The notes below the pieces were generated by a model. That model had not been told where the DNA came from and did no database searches. It saw only the letters and a program-made list of their open reading frames with translations. Both the position numbers and the translations under genes were made by a program. 64,000 nucleotides of DNA, taken from contig NC_081414.1 in NCBI RefSeq assembly GCF_030272615.1, forward strand, positions 239,603,233 to 239,667,232, written 5' to 3'. Each line of letters starts with the position of its first letter. Position 1 is the stretch's first letter. Shown piece by piece: positions 24,278 through 35,564 of this stretch. Source of the DNA: Cryptomeria japonica (lineage: Eukaryota; Streptophyta; Pinopsida; Cupressales; Cupressaceae).

Positions 24278-25141
24278 ATGTCTGAAGAAGAGGGATCCCA
24301 AGCGGCACCTTCAAGAATGACCAATGCTGAGTTGAATGTCCTAGTGAAGAAGCAGATGGCAGAGAGCAGAGCAGTCAGGGCTAAGAATCAGGCCTTGAGA
24401 AATGAGATGGACCGATTGAAGGACAGAGTGGAGAGGGGAGAGAGAGACTCTGGAGAAGAAGGGGATGAAGAGGAGATCCCTAGGCAGGAAGAGCTAGAGG
24501 TTCCTGCAAACCAAAGACCCCTGATGAGTATCCCCAAGTCCATGGAGAGAAGAACAATGGATGTGAAGATGGATCTGCCAGTGTTTGCAGACAAGATGGA
24601 GCCTGATACAGTGATGGAGTGGATAGACTCCTTGGACAATTTTCTTGAAAGTGAAGACATACCAGACCACCAGAGGGTGAAGATGGCCCAATCCAAAATG
24701 AAAGGGGCTGCACTAACTTGGTGGACTTTCATCCAAGATGAGAGGGTGAAAGAGGGAAAGACAAGAGTGGCTACATGGAAGAAGATGATGGCTTTGGTGA
24801 AAGAGGCCTATGTCCCAATGGACTACGATATCCAATTGCATAGGAGGAAACATAATTTGAAACAAAAGGAGATGGACGTGAGTTCCTATACCGAGGAGTT
24901 CATGAAGTTGTGTGTGAGAACCAAGGTCAAAGAGAGTGAAGATGAGGAGGTGGCAAGATATCTCAATGGGTTGAGGTTTACAATCCAAGAATATTTGAAT
25001 CTCCACACCCCGAAGACAATCCAAAAGTGCTTTCAATTGGCACTCAAGGTGGAGGAGAAGTTGAAGAGAAGGAAGGAACAAAATGGAAGAGGTAAACGAA
25101 GACAGCAAAGAGGGGGAAGAGGCCCTTTCAGAGGTAGATAA
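24278..25141 (+). pseudogene. gag: Chromovirus gag (capsid region)
   Basis: A frame of 287 residues from the ATG at 24278 (MSEEEGSQAAPSR), chosen because it lies shortly after the primer site; the frame is open upstream only into the LTR. An N-terminal coiled segment is followed by an acidic stretch (GEEGDEEEIPRQEE). The retrotransposon gag domain runs from about residue 90 to 255, with MDLPVFADKMEPDTVMEWID, ALTWWTFIQDE and YTEEFMKLC as landmarks. Capsid protein of this type forms the virus-like particle. It ends at a TAA where the Gly/Arg-rich tail (RGGRGPFRGR) should continue. A frameshift near 25200 then moves the reading to the zinc-knuckle frame. Confidence 0.88.
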
Positions 25142-25199
25142 AATGGTTTTGGATACCAGGGAGACTCTAACCAAGAAGGAAATAGTAGGAGAGAGCAGT

Positions 25200-25772
25200 T
25201 ACAACCAAGGAGGGGGCTACAATCCAAGAGGGGACTTTAGGGGTAGAAGACCACCCTCTAGAGGAATATCCCAAGGCAAAGGACCTCCTAGGTGCTATAA
25301 CTGCAACCAAGAAGGTCACATGGCCAATAGGTGTCCGGAGAAGGCTTCTAGCTCCATGGGAGAAAGGAGAAGCACTTTGGTGCAGGAATCTGATTGTCAA
25401 AGTGTCACAAGTGCAAACACTTATCAAAGTGTTAATGCTCTTGATAGCTATGGCTATCTTGAAAGAGGAGAGGCTCTGATGATGAGGAGAGCAGTAATCA
25501 CCATGAAGGTACCTGACAAGGAGCCCACACAAAGGAAATCTCTTTTCAAAACCACTTGCAAGGTAGGAGGAAAGGTATGCAAGGTCTTGATAGACTCCGG
25601 ATCCACTAAAAATTTTGTATCACTTGAAATGGTAGAGAAGCTTAAACTTAGAAAGCTGCCTCATCCTTACCCCTACAAGGTCTCATGGCTCACCCAAGGT
25701 CAGCAAGCAGTGGTAGAAGATCAGGCTTGGGTGGAGTTTCAGATTGGATCATACAAGGATATTGCTATTTGA
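25200..25772 (+). pseudogene. Chromovirus zinc knuckle and aspartic protease
   Basis: In the third frame (open from 25083) a CCHC nucleic-acid-binding knuckle, CYNCNQEGHMANRC, is at 25293-25334. A pepsin-like retroviral protease follows, with active-site LIDSGSTKNFVS (Asp codon 25593-25595). It would cut the polyprotein and act as a dimer. The frame ends at TGA 25770-25772, while the matching downstream sequence (FDIAKMDACHLLFGRPW) continues in another frame, so a one-base shift separates protease from RT. Directly after RPW comes TAG where family members usually have Gln (RPWQYD). Confidence 0.85.
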
Positions 25773-25773
25773 C

Positions 25774-27183
25774 ATAGCCAAAATGGATGCATGCCATCTC
25801 TTGTTTGGGAGACCATGGTAGTATGACTTGAAAGCTCATCATGATGGGTTGAGAAAAACCTACTCAATCACCAAGGATGGGAAGGTGATAGAACTCTTAC
25901 TTCTAATAGAGGAAGAGATGGAATCAAAAGGGAAGGATGCAAAGGTGTTGATGGTAGAAGGTAAATATTTCATGAAGGAGATTGCAGAGAAAGGTGCAGT
26001 TTGCTATGCCCTCATAACTAGCCCCAAGGTGACAAGGAAAGAGCAGTATGCAGAAGAGAAAGAAGGAGGACAGAAGCACATGGACCCTACAATCAGACAG
26101 TTGTTTGATAAACATCAAGGCATAATCTCAGATGGAATTCCAAGATCCCTACCACCAGTGAGAGACATCAGTCATTGCATAGATCTAATCCCTGGATCTA
26201 ATCTCCCAAACAAAGCAGCCTACATACTCACTCCAGACTAGAATGCAAAAAAGGCAAGGTAGATTGAAGAACTGCTTGAATCAGGACTAATTGGCAAGAG
26301 CTTAAGCCCATGTGCAGTACCTGTTGTCCTTGCACCCAAGAAAGAAGGCACTTGGAGGCTTTGTACAGACTCAAGGGCCATCAACAAGATAACTATAAGG
26401 TATAGGTTCCCAATCCCTAGGATAGAGGATTTACTTGATTGCTTGGGGAGTGCTAAGTATTTCACCAAAATGGATCTAAAAAGTGGATACAATTAAATTA
26501 GAATAAGGCCAGGGGATGAATGGAAAACAACTTTTAAAACCAATGAGGGGTTGTATGAGTGGAAATTTATGCCATTTGGGTTGTCCAATGCCCCTAGTAC
26601 CTTAATGAGGTTGATGAATGAAGTCTTGGTGGAATTCATAGGAAAATTTGTCATAGTATACCTAGATGATATCTTGATCTTCAGTCACACAAGGGAAGAA
26701 CACCTCAAACATATAGATATGGTTCTCAAGAGGCTACATGAAGAGCAACTAACGATCAATTTGGATAAGTGGTTGTTCATGCAAGAGGAGATCATCTAAT
26801 TGGGTTTTGTAATCTCACAAGGTGAGTTGAAAATGGACCAAGAGAAGGTGAGTGCTATACTATCTTGGCCAACACCTAAGACTATGAATGATGTTTGGAG
26901 CTTCCATGGTTTAGAAAAAATTTATAGGAAGTTCATAAGAGGATTTAGTCATGTTTGTGCACCCATGCTTGACACCATAAAGGGAGGACAAAAGTGCAGG
27001 TTCAGTTGGACCAAAGAGGCAGATGATTCATTTGAAACATTGAAGAACAAGGTTACAGAACAACCAATCCTAGCCTTACCAGACTTCAACATGATATTTG
27101 AGGTGGGATGTGATTCAAGCCACATGGCTATTGGGGCAGTTCTCAGTCAGGAAGGCCTATTGCTTTTTTCAGTGAAAAGCTAA
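25774..27183 (+). pseudogene. Chromovirus reverse transcriptase
   Basis: One frame carries the whole RT with stops: 25828-26241 (linker and N-terminus), then the palm with [31 protein letters not shown] and [12 protein letters not shown]. Next come [16 protein letters not shown], the catalytic YLDDIL (YLDD codons 26659-26670) and the thumb region with LGFVISQGELKMDQEKV. In-frame stops fall at 25822-25824 (RPW*YD), 26239-26241, 26494-26496 (SGYN*IRI, usually His-Gln) and 26797-26799. Near 27150 a one-base deletion shifts the frame inside EGPIAFFSEK. RT copies element RNA to DNA in the particle. This copy cannot make it. Confidence 0.88.
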
Positions 27184-27440
27184 ATGATGCCAAGAAAAGA
27201 TACTCATCTTATGACTTAAAGATGTATGCTTTGGTTCAGTCTTTGAAGAAGTGGAGGCACTATTTATTGTCTAAGGAGTTCATAGTTTTTACTGATAAAT
27301 AGGCACTCAGTTTTATAAATAGCCAAGAGAAGCTAAACCACCGGCACATGAAGTGGGTAGAGACCCTACAAGCCTTCACCTTCACCCTCAAACACAAGAA
27401 GGGAGTCAAGAACAAAGTTGCAGATGCCTTGAGCAGGAGG
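27155..27440 (+). pseudogene. Chromovirus RNase H
   Basis: The frame after the shift reads FFSEKLNDAKKRYSSYDLKMYALVQSL, then WRHYLLSKEFIVFTDK, TAG (27300-27302), ALSFINSQEKLNHRHMKWVE, and ends in KVADALSR. These are the standard landmarks of the Ty3-type RNase H that removes the RNA strand after copying. The TAG stands where TDHQAL or similar has Gln. Confidence 0.85.
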
Positions 27441-28598
27441 GTCTTAACTGTCAACCAAATCAAGATGGAGAGTGTTGGTATTGATTCCTTGAAGAGTATG
27501 TATGATGCTAATGAAGACTTTGGAGATATATACAAGGTATGTGAAACCTTTGGTGAGAGCTATCATATTGAGTTTTCTGAATTTTTTATACAAGATGGAT
27601 TGTTGTTCAAAGGAGTGCAATTGTGTATTCCTAAGTGTTCCATGAGCTTGAATATCATTAGGGGGAAGCATTGTGGAGCCATGGTAGGTCATTTTGGCCT
27701 TGACAAGACCCTAGATCTTGTGAAGAGACATTATTACTTGCCTAAATTGCAGGAAGATGTAAGAAAGTTTGTGGAGACATGTGTAATATGTCAGAAAGCC
27801 AAAGGGAAGTCCACAAATGCAGGTTTGTATCAGCCCTTACCCATTCCTTCTAGGCCATGGGAGAGAATAAGTATGGACTTTGTGTTGGGTCTACCTAGGA
27901 CAAGGAGAGGATTTGACAGTGTCTTTGTAGTGGTGGACAGGTTTAGTAAAATGGCTCATTTCTTGCCATGTAAGACTTCTTGTGATGCATCATATGTTGC
28001 AGACCTATTCTTCAAAGAGATAGTTTGGATACATGGATTGCCCCTAAACATTATTTCAGATAGAGATGTGAAGTTCATAAGTCACTTTTGGAGGACCCTT
28101 TGGAAGAAGTTGGGAACTAACCTAGCTTTCTCATCAGCCTACCATCCTCAAACGGATGGGCAAACTGAAGTTGTCAATAGGTCATTGGGAAACCTATTAA
28201 GGTGTTTGACAAGGCAACATGGAGAAAAATGGGACAGTATACTGTCATAGGCAAAGTTCTCTTACAATGATACCATCAATAGGAGCACAGGGAAGTCTCC
28301 TTTCCAGATTGTCTATGGCATCCACCCAAGAGGAGTATTGGAGTTAAGGGATTTACCCAAGAAAGAGCCCATTAGTGTAGATGGTGAAGCTTTTGCATCA
28401 GCCATCAAAGAGGTGCATGACCATGTCAAGTCTCATCTCCAATAGTCTGTAGTGAAGTATAAGGCTCATGTTGGAAAAAAAAAAAGAGATGTACAGTTTA
28501 GTGTTGGGGATTTGGTATGGGTACATTTGAAGAAGGAGAGACTCCCAAAAGGCAAATACACCAAGCTCATGCAAAGGAAAATTGGACCATGTTAGATA
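27441..28598 (+). pseudogene. Chromovirus integrase
   Basis: The open stretch 27348-28250 holds the HHCC zinc domain (GHFGLDKTLDLVKRHYYLP, with CVICQKAKG) and the DDE core. Core landmarks are the first Asp in ISMDFVLGLP, the second in IISDRDVKFISHFW, and the Glu in TDGQTEVVNRSLG. Frame continues past TAG at 28248-28250 (ILS*AKFSYND), a TAG near 28444 (HLQ*SVVKY) and a TAG near 28593 (GPC*ILKK), through the GDLVWVHLKKERLPKGKY region (GPY/F module) that leads to the chromodomain. Integrase joins the cDNA to the host genome. Confidence 0.88.
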
Positions 28599-28988
28599 TT
28601 GAAGAAATGTGGACAAAATGCATATGAAATCCAACTTCCTCCTGATCTTGGATTATCACCCATTTTTAATGTGTGTGATCTTACACTTTTCAAAGGTAGT
28701 GATAATAAAGGGGAGGAACCAATGCAGCTTGCAACAGACAATGACATTCCAAGGCGTGAATCACCTAAGTTGAGCAAAGTGTTAGACACTAGAGTCATAA
28801 AGAAGACAAGGAACAAGAAGTACATTGAGTACTTGGTGGCTTGGTAGGACAAACCAGACTTTGAGGCAGTTTGGATGACAGATGAACAGATTTCCAACCA
28901 TGGTGTAGATCCACAAACTCTGATCTCAAGTGGGCTTGAGATCTCTTCTCCCAGGGAGTATGGTGCAGGGGCACCTCATCAAAACTAA
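28599..28988 (+). pseudogene. Chromodomain at the integrase C-terminus
   Basis: After NVCDLTLFKGS and an acidic linker come VLDTRVIKKTRNKKYIEYLV, AW, TAG (28845-28847), DKPDFEAVWMTDEQI: a chromodomain with its aromatic-rich strand, the feature that names the chromoviruses and guides them to modified histones. The reading frame ends at TAA 28986-28988, 25 bases inside the 3' LTR, so the pol frame overlaps the LTR. Confidence 0.85.
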
Positions 28989-30461
28989 AATCATGACCCT
29001 AAGGATGAATACTAGGATCATTAGAGTGTCTTAGTGTGTGTTGTGTTTCATGTATGCAATAAACCCCACCATGTAAGCCCATGTCACCAATTAGGCAATT
29101 TGCTAAGCCAATTGGGACAATGTGGTCAATAGGGGTAGTAGATGGTTTAGTTTTGTGTTAGATAGGTTTTTAAACATGTTTTAGGAGTGTTTTTTTGATC
29201 CATGTGTGTGGATTCCAACCTTACCAAGTTTGACAACATTTTGTGCAAAATTGCAAAATTGCAACTTTTGTAAAATGCAACTTTCGAGTGCAAAAGTGTA
29301 ACTTTTTAAAATTCCGTTGGGGGAAGCCTTTCAACGACTCCAACCTACTCCAAATTAGGTGGGAAAACACTGGAGATTTTTATAATCCTTTTGGACATGG
29401 TTCCCAAGGTTTTTTCTATTGTAATTGGAGTTTGTGAAGCAATAAAACACTAAATACTATAGTTTTCCTAGAAATTCTGAGTTTGCAGGAGTTGCACATG
29501 CCTGTACGGATTGATTTGAATCACATTATCCATGGAGTAGATATAGGGATTAAATATATTTGTTTTGGTGGTGGTCTGAGGATCTAATTGTTCTGAAGTA
29601 GAGAGAACCCTCTATTCTTTTGACTGCAACCCGAAAATTGAAGGTTTGGAGAGGGTTTTGGACAAACATGGCCTTATCTTGCATTCTAGTCCATTAGAAG
29701 ACTCTTACTTTGGAGGGATGCGACATAAGACTCTGTACTTTAGATTTTCCATGGTTTGTTGCAGGGGAACCTTGGTTGTGTGGAGAAAGGAGCAAAATTA
29801 GGTAGGCATCTCTATGTGACAAGATTTAGGACAGTCATCATAAATTGTCATAGCGGTGGATTCTAGGCATGCAACCCTGGAATTAAAGGTTACTCATCAT
29901 CCCCCACATTACCATAGAGTTGGTTTTCCATTTTGGATTCATTGTTTGGTAGTTGCTTTGTAAAATAGGCCTAATTGCCCCTATTAGGTCTCTTGGCCTC
30001 TAAAGGGATCAAACCTTGTAATTGCAGACCTGGTCAAACCATTTTGGGGATCAGTGAAAATTCAAAAAGGGTATTTTAAATGGTAATTTTTTTGTATTGG
30101 TGTGTGGAACATTTTTTAGTTAAGATCCATTTTATCGCCAAATAGGACCACAAGCCTAGGGGGTAGGTTTCTAAAGGAGGTATAAGGAATTGGGGTCTAA
30201 TCCCAAAACCAATGCTTGGACCAGTTTCTAATGGCCATAAATGAACCAAATCCTAATCCCTTGGGAGTAGGGTGTCATAGGATGGTGTAGGGTAGGTATT
30301 GAGGCATTTACTCACCTTGAGTAGGCCCAAGCCTAGTGAACTTGTGTGTAGTTTCATTCAAGGTGTGGAGTCCATCCTTGCAGGACCCTTGTGATCATTT
30401 GAGGGGTCAAAAGTCTAATCTTGTTTGGGCTTGTCCTTAGCTATGTGGGTAGGGCTCTGCA
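28964..30461 (+). repeat. 3' LTR of chromovirus
   Basis: TGCAGGGGCACC to GGGCTCTGCA, pairing with 22731-24225. Small differences include a 13-base deletion of a CTTAGGACAAGAT-like repeat near 29820 and an insertion of about 10 bases near 29760. The preceding CCAGGGAGTATGG is the only candidate polypurine tract and is weak. Confidence 0.92.
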
Positions 30462-32090
30462 TGATAATCTATAGGGCTATCACCTTCTTTAGCCAGATCT
30501 TCCACCTTTTCATGGTTCCCCCCAATTCTTTCATCATCCACCTTGTAGGTGAGTCATTTTATTGATTTTGTAATTTTTTTATGGTTGTTGTAAGATTTAT
30601 TAAGTGTGTCTTGGTGTGTATTGGCAAATGATAAGTCCCTCATCCTATCCTTGCATCAAGTTGAAAGAGAACTTGATCATAGGATAGTTCATGATAATCA
30701 TTTAGGTGTTGTTTCCACTCTTTTGGGTTCATCGTGGTTACTTTGTCTATAGATTGGAAAGTCATATACTAGTGCCACCTTATGCAATAGTTTGTTTTTT
30801 GTGTTGTCATTTTGTTTCACACAATACTTGTATACACAATATTATACAAGTGTGGTATGTTTATCATAGTTTTACAGAAAGTTGTTCTATCAAGTTTTTT
30901 CCTAGGTATGTCATCTTGGGGCATTACAATATAAATTTCAAATCCAGATGTTAAAATAAGAGGCCAAATTATTAAAAGAGGAAAAATATTAGTTATTTTT
31001 GTCACGAAGGATTGCGCCCGTGATGCTAAGTGCAAAACCAAGCAATCCTGTGAAACATGGAAACACCTTCGAGCTTGTGGGTTGCTCAAGTTGAAGTTGA
31101 ATCTTTTGGTTATGGGCTAGCTTCCCTTGAATCCCTCCTAAAAGTAAAAACTAACTGATGTGGAAAAGAGAGAGAATAATCTGAAAATACTGAAAAACTG
31201 CAATTAAACTAGGAGGTGATACACCGAAATTGTAATGGTAATAACCTAAAACTCACAAAAAATATGATAGAACTTCACCCACACAAAGTAATTTTTACTC
31301 TCCAACCACATAAATATTTCCTAGGAAGGCCAAGGAGAATGTAAACTTGGAAGGAAAAACCAGTTTTCACAACAAAATTGACAAAATACCCCTTTTACAC
31401 AACCTAAAACCTGTGATTATACGAACAATAGAAGATAGATGCACATAAAAGAGACCGAAATTCAAAGGTTTTAGATTAAAACACAGTAAATTTCTATCAA
31501 ATCTGCAAATGAACATGCACAATTACCAAGGCAAATATATGAAACTCTAAAATATCAAAGGAAATCTGCTATAAAACTAAAATACTAAAGTGCTGAGATA
31601 CAATGCTTTTTTACAAAAATGTGTATGAAAAAAAGAAAGAACCAGAGGGAAAAAAGAAGGAGACAGAGAATATATAGAACCCATCATGTACATCTCCTTC
31701 AAAAAACCCTAATAGAAAAAACTGCATGAGAAAAAGCTTTGGGCGAATTTGCCCAAAATAGCCTAAATAACTCATGTATAACCCTGCCCAAAAATAGCCT
31801 CCAAATGCTCAAAATAGACCTCTAACTGATGTTGCAAGAAAAAATCATCCCCTATTGTAAATAGAACTGCCAATCTCACCAAAAATAGCTCTGAATTGAA
31901 AAAAAAAATCCCCCTCAGCTGAAACTGCATGATAAATGCCAAATATAGAACTGAAACTAAAATACTACTCCCTGAAAACTGCATGATCATGTTGCCAAGA
32001 ATAGCATCCCTGAGAAGTAAACCACCTCTAAAAAACTTCCATGCCTTCCATTGAAAAACCTGCATGTTATCTTTATATAATAGCTCTCTT
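30462..32090. other. Spacer without recognisable genes
   Basis: No domain-bearing ORF is seen. The minus-strand ORF at 31772-32128 is hydrophobic by composition (reverse of an AT-rich stretch) and unlike known proteins. Sequence such as AACTGCATGA and AAATAGCTC recurs several times at 31720-32060, a weak degenerate repeat. Confidence 0.5.
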
Positions 32091-32093
32091 TTC

Positions 32094-32361
32094 AAAAATA
32101 GTTTTACTCCAATAGTTAAATAAAACAATTCGTTTTATTCAATTGTTGAAATAAAACTATTAAATTCCTTTTTATATTTTATAATTTAATATAAATTTAT
32201 TAAGATTTTTATAAGGAACAAATCTTTAATAAATTTATATTTATTATAAAATTTATAATTTATAATTAAAAGGAAAAATATGATACTTATTATAATTTAA
32301 TATATATTAATTAAAGTTTTTATTTCTTATTCTTTAATTAGTATATATTAAATTATAATAA
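32094..32361. repeat. Cluster of three AT-rich inverted repeats
   Basis: Three hairpins follow each other. 32094-32160 has arms beginning AATAGTTTTA and ending TAAAACTATT. About 32168-32275 has nested arms with AATTTATTAAGATTT and AAATCTTTAATAAATTT. The clearest has arms 32287-32316 and 32332-32361, 30 bases each with one mismatch and a 15-base loop. Long AT-rich palindromes of this kind may be decayed MITEs or scaffold-like sequence; no target duplication was found. Confidence 0.65.
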
Positions 32362-35300
32362 ACAACAAAAATAAAAGAATACATGAGATAAAAGAACTTA
32401 AAGTTCTTTTGGCCTTTTTGCATGTGGGCTTATAATGAAAAATAGCTAGGCTATATGATTTCAATTCATACACCACGGCTTGCATAAAGTGATTTGTTTA
32501 TTAAAAACAAATAAAAATAAAAGGACAAGCCCACGAAACAAATTAGGGCATGAGCACAAATAAGAAATTTAACCCTAAAATCATTTTGGTTTTCATATTT
32601 TGCAACTTCTGGAAGACTCCTCTGGCCGACATGCATGTTAGGGTTTGAAGTGGAGCTCGAAAATGGGATTTTTCTGCATGATTTTTTTTGTTCTCAACTG
32701 ATAATAGCTCGGTATGTCTGATTTTCTCCATCTTTTATATTATATCACTATCTCTCTGATAAGAATGCAGGAGACTACCCTTCTAACTGTGTGTGACTAT
32801 CCTCTTTTATGATGAAAATCTTCTTCATCTCTGTGATATGATGTATGTCTCATGTATTCTATTATGACCTACTGCAACATTAACTTTGCACTATGCTCAC
32901 AGTCATTTATGAATATTACTCCTCTTTGTTTAATCATATTGACATATATTTATTTTGTATCCAAAACTATTGCCATTATCTCATGAAGCTCTCTGAAGTA
33001 TGATTGCAACCTAATCTTTTGGTATTGATTTTAGAGACTTGTCTTTCTCATGATGGCTGCACCAACTGGTTAAAATCTTGATTATATGTTCTGTATCCCA
33101 TTCTTCATGAATATATGCTCTTTTAATGCATGCATGGAACTTATCTTAAGGAGTATCTTTATACCTCACTTTGATTGTCCATGAGGCTTATGATATTGAT
33201 AGCTAGCCGAACCTTGTGGTTTGTGCTTTCATTAACTATTCCTTTGATTTACTAATATGCTTTTGGGGATTAATAAAGGTTTCTAACAATCCGTGAACTG
33301 GGTTTTCCCGAGATTTTCTGGGTCATTATGTTTTGAGGTTTTTTAATTGCTGTGTAAAAATCATGAAAGTATAGTTCTGGGTTTTCACGATATCACCAAA
33401 TTAATATGATTGTATCTTTGCTTGTTGTTCATTGTGCACTAGGATCTGCTCTTTTGACAAACATGTGGATTATGAAAAACATATAGATTAATGACTTCAT
33501 GATGCTAATTGTCATTACTTAGGACTCTATCTTTTAAATTGTTATCCGTGATTATGCCTATATTGTCCTTTACTAATTTTAACATTGTCATTCTAAGACT
33601 GATTGTTGTCTATGATATTATGATTGTTCATTGTACATGTTTGAGGCACTGCTTTACTCTTCAATGTTTGATTTCCTTCAAAATACATTCAAAATATTTG
33701 AAGATGCTATTCTTATTGTATGGATTACTTTTTGTTCTATCAGAAGATTATTCGCTAAGTATGGATAGAAATCATAACCTTATGCTTCTCTAATCTACAA
33801 GGCTGTAAATGATTGAGCATATTTTTTTTATTTTTTTTTTAATAGTGAACTTTTATTGTCACTTCTTGGTCTTACTTTGATCTGAGTATAATTTGTGACA
33901 ATTTTGGGTGCATGAAGGACTGCTCTTTATTCACCACTTTGAGAAACTGACATTTGAATATTTACACTTCTGTGATAGCTTATCACAGGGCTAACGTTCT
34001 TTATTTCCATGTATTTGGTGATGCTGATAATCTCCTCACTGTCTTTTACTAATATTTGGATGGCAGCAAGCACTATTTAGACTGTCCTTGTTTGACTATT
34101 ATTGCTTCTTTCAGTGCTTGGTGTAAAATTGTGACTCGCTGAACTGTATGTAAACCTACCTTTACCAGCCTTGAGGCTACTTTCATGGGTGGACACTTAT
34201 GGCTCTTGACTATGCTGACTCTTGCCACTGTAAAAATGTAACTGTAACAATGGTATTTATGACTTTATATGTTGTTGATGAAGTTTTAGTCCTTCAGATC
34301 TGTCATTTATGGTGCCATCATTATGCCTTTGACTGTTATAGTGGGTGCCCTTGTGACAGCGATAAGTGCTTGGCATTTATACATTGTTGTGAGCTTTGAC
34401 TGGTCTCTATTGCCCTTGGACTAAGATATAGTAGCTACTACATGATTGCCCTCGGGTTCTAGGAGTTGCCAAATGGTGATTGAGTCCTTGTCTTTAGGTT
34501 TACACTTTATTTTTGGCTCACTATCACAAAATGACATGACTGTATATGCTTCTTATTTGTTCATTGCTTTGTGAGTAGGAATTCTCTTGAATTTCTTCTC
34601 TTTGCTTATCACGGCCATATGCTCTATATATTTCTCTATGAGACTGTATACCTTGACACTAAAACCCTTTCTCATGTTCTAAGCCTTAAAAACTCTGCTC
34701 ACTGTCATTGTTCTAGGGAATAAGGCACTGTTAGTATGGTTACATTTCACTGTTCTATCTCCTCATTCTATTTGATGATTTGAACCTATGGGTATTGACT
34801 ATCTTGATGATTGATCTTCCTTTTTTGCTTACTAAACATGAACTTACTATTTCTTTAAGATCTGCCATACTATTTTTATTCTCATGATGGCTCTAGTTGC
34901 TTGACCATGTGGATATAGTTCTATTCACTGTTGTATGTGATGTCAATGGATGACAATTTTTACTGTCATTGAGTGATAACACATGGGACTTTGGATACAG
35001 TTGTGTTCCTATTTGGTAGTTGATTAGTGACATGTATGTTGAGCTCAACCCCTTCGGGAGCCCATTTTAACCCACATACATAATGAATATGAAATGAAAA
35101 CCTGTATATGCACATGGAGCAAACAAGCTAGATAAAAACATGGTTCTTGTTGATATCTCATGGCATCTTTTCTACATTGATCTGCTTTGTTCTGATTCTG
35201 ATATAGCAGTGTAGGCACAATAGGAGTAGCTTTGTGTATGTAGGAGTGAAAGGAATAACCCGAAGCTCTAACCAAATTATTTTTCTCTCTATTTCAAGTC

Positions 35301-35559
35301 ATCTCATGGAGCGGACAGCGGGATGCTTGGATCTATGAAGCTGACTAGAAGACCTTTCTACAGAATTCATCAACTTATTCAGGCAATGATGGGTTCTTTC
35401 TTTCCCTTCTTCCTGCATTCTTTTGTTCCTTTTGTGTTTGCATTTCTATGATCAATGTGATATTTTCTCAGCTATTCCCACGACTTATGTGGGATCTTGT
35501 GAATAGTTTGCTCTTTATAAATAAAGATATATTACATGTAGATGTTTTCTTTCTTGATT
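32362..35559. other. Spacer without recognisable genes
   Basis: About 3.2 kb of T-rich sequence with frequent CTTTGAC, CACTGTC and TGATTATG words. Only short ORFs without domains occur. It is the left part of the sequence into which the Tat-like element inserted; its right continuation starts at 57123. Confidence 0.5.
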
Positions 35560-35564
35560 CATAT
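35560..35564 (+). other. Target-site duplication, left copy
   Basis: CATAT directly before the TG start of the 5' LTR equals CATAT at 57123-57127 directly after the 3' LTR. Five bases is the normal duplication length for Ty3/gypsy integrase. Confidence 0.8.

Larger units (their letters stand above)
22731..30461 (+). mobile_element. Ty3/gypsy chromovirus, full length but decayed
   Basis: The element is about 7.7 kb with two LTRs (22731-24225 and 28964-30461), a tRNA-iMet primer site, and the order gag, CCHC knuckle, protease, RT, RNase H, integrase, chromodomain. That order and the C-terminal chromodomain define a chromovirus. The LTR pair is clearly related but has many scattered differences, and the coding region carries at least two frameshifts and about nine in-frame stops, so the insertion is old. 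The five bases on each side (TCTAG and TGATA) differ, so no target duplication is left. Confidence 0.93.

Noticed and set aside
24388-25174. Several minus-strand ORFs of 65-153 codons
   Set aside because: Shadows of the chromovirus gag; their codons mirror the sense frame.
22726-30466. Target-site duplication of the chromovirus
   Set aside because: TCTAG and TGATA do not match; shifting the ends by a few bases did not give a duplication.
31772-32128. 118-codon hydrophobic minus-strand ORF
   Set aside because: AT-rich composition produces hydrophobic residues by chance; no family and no conserved neighbours.
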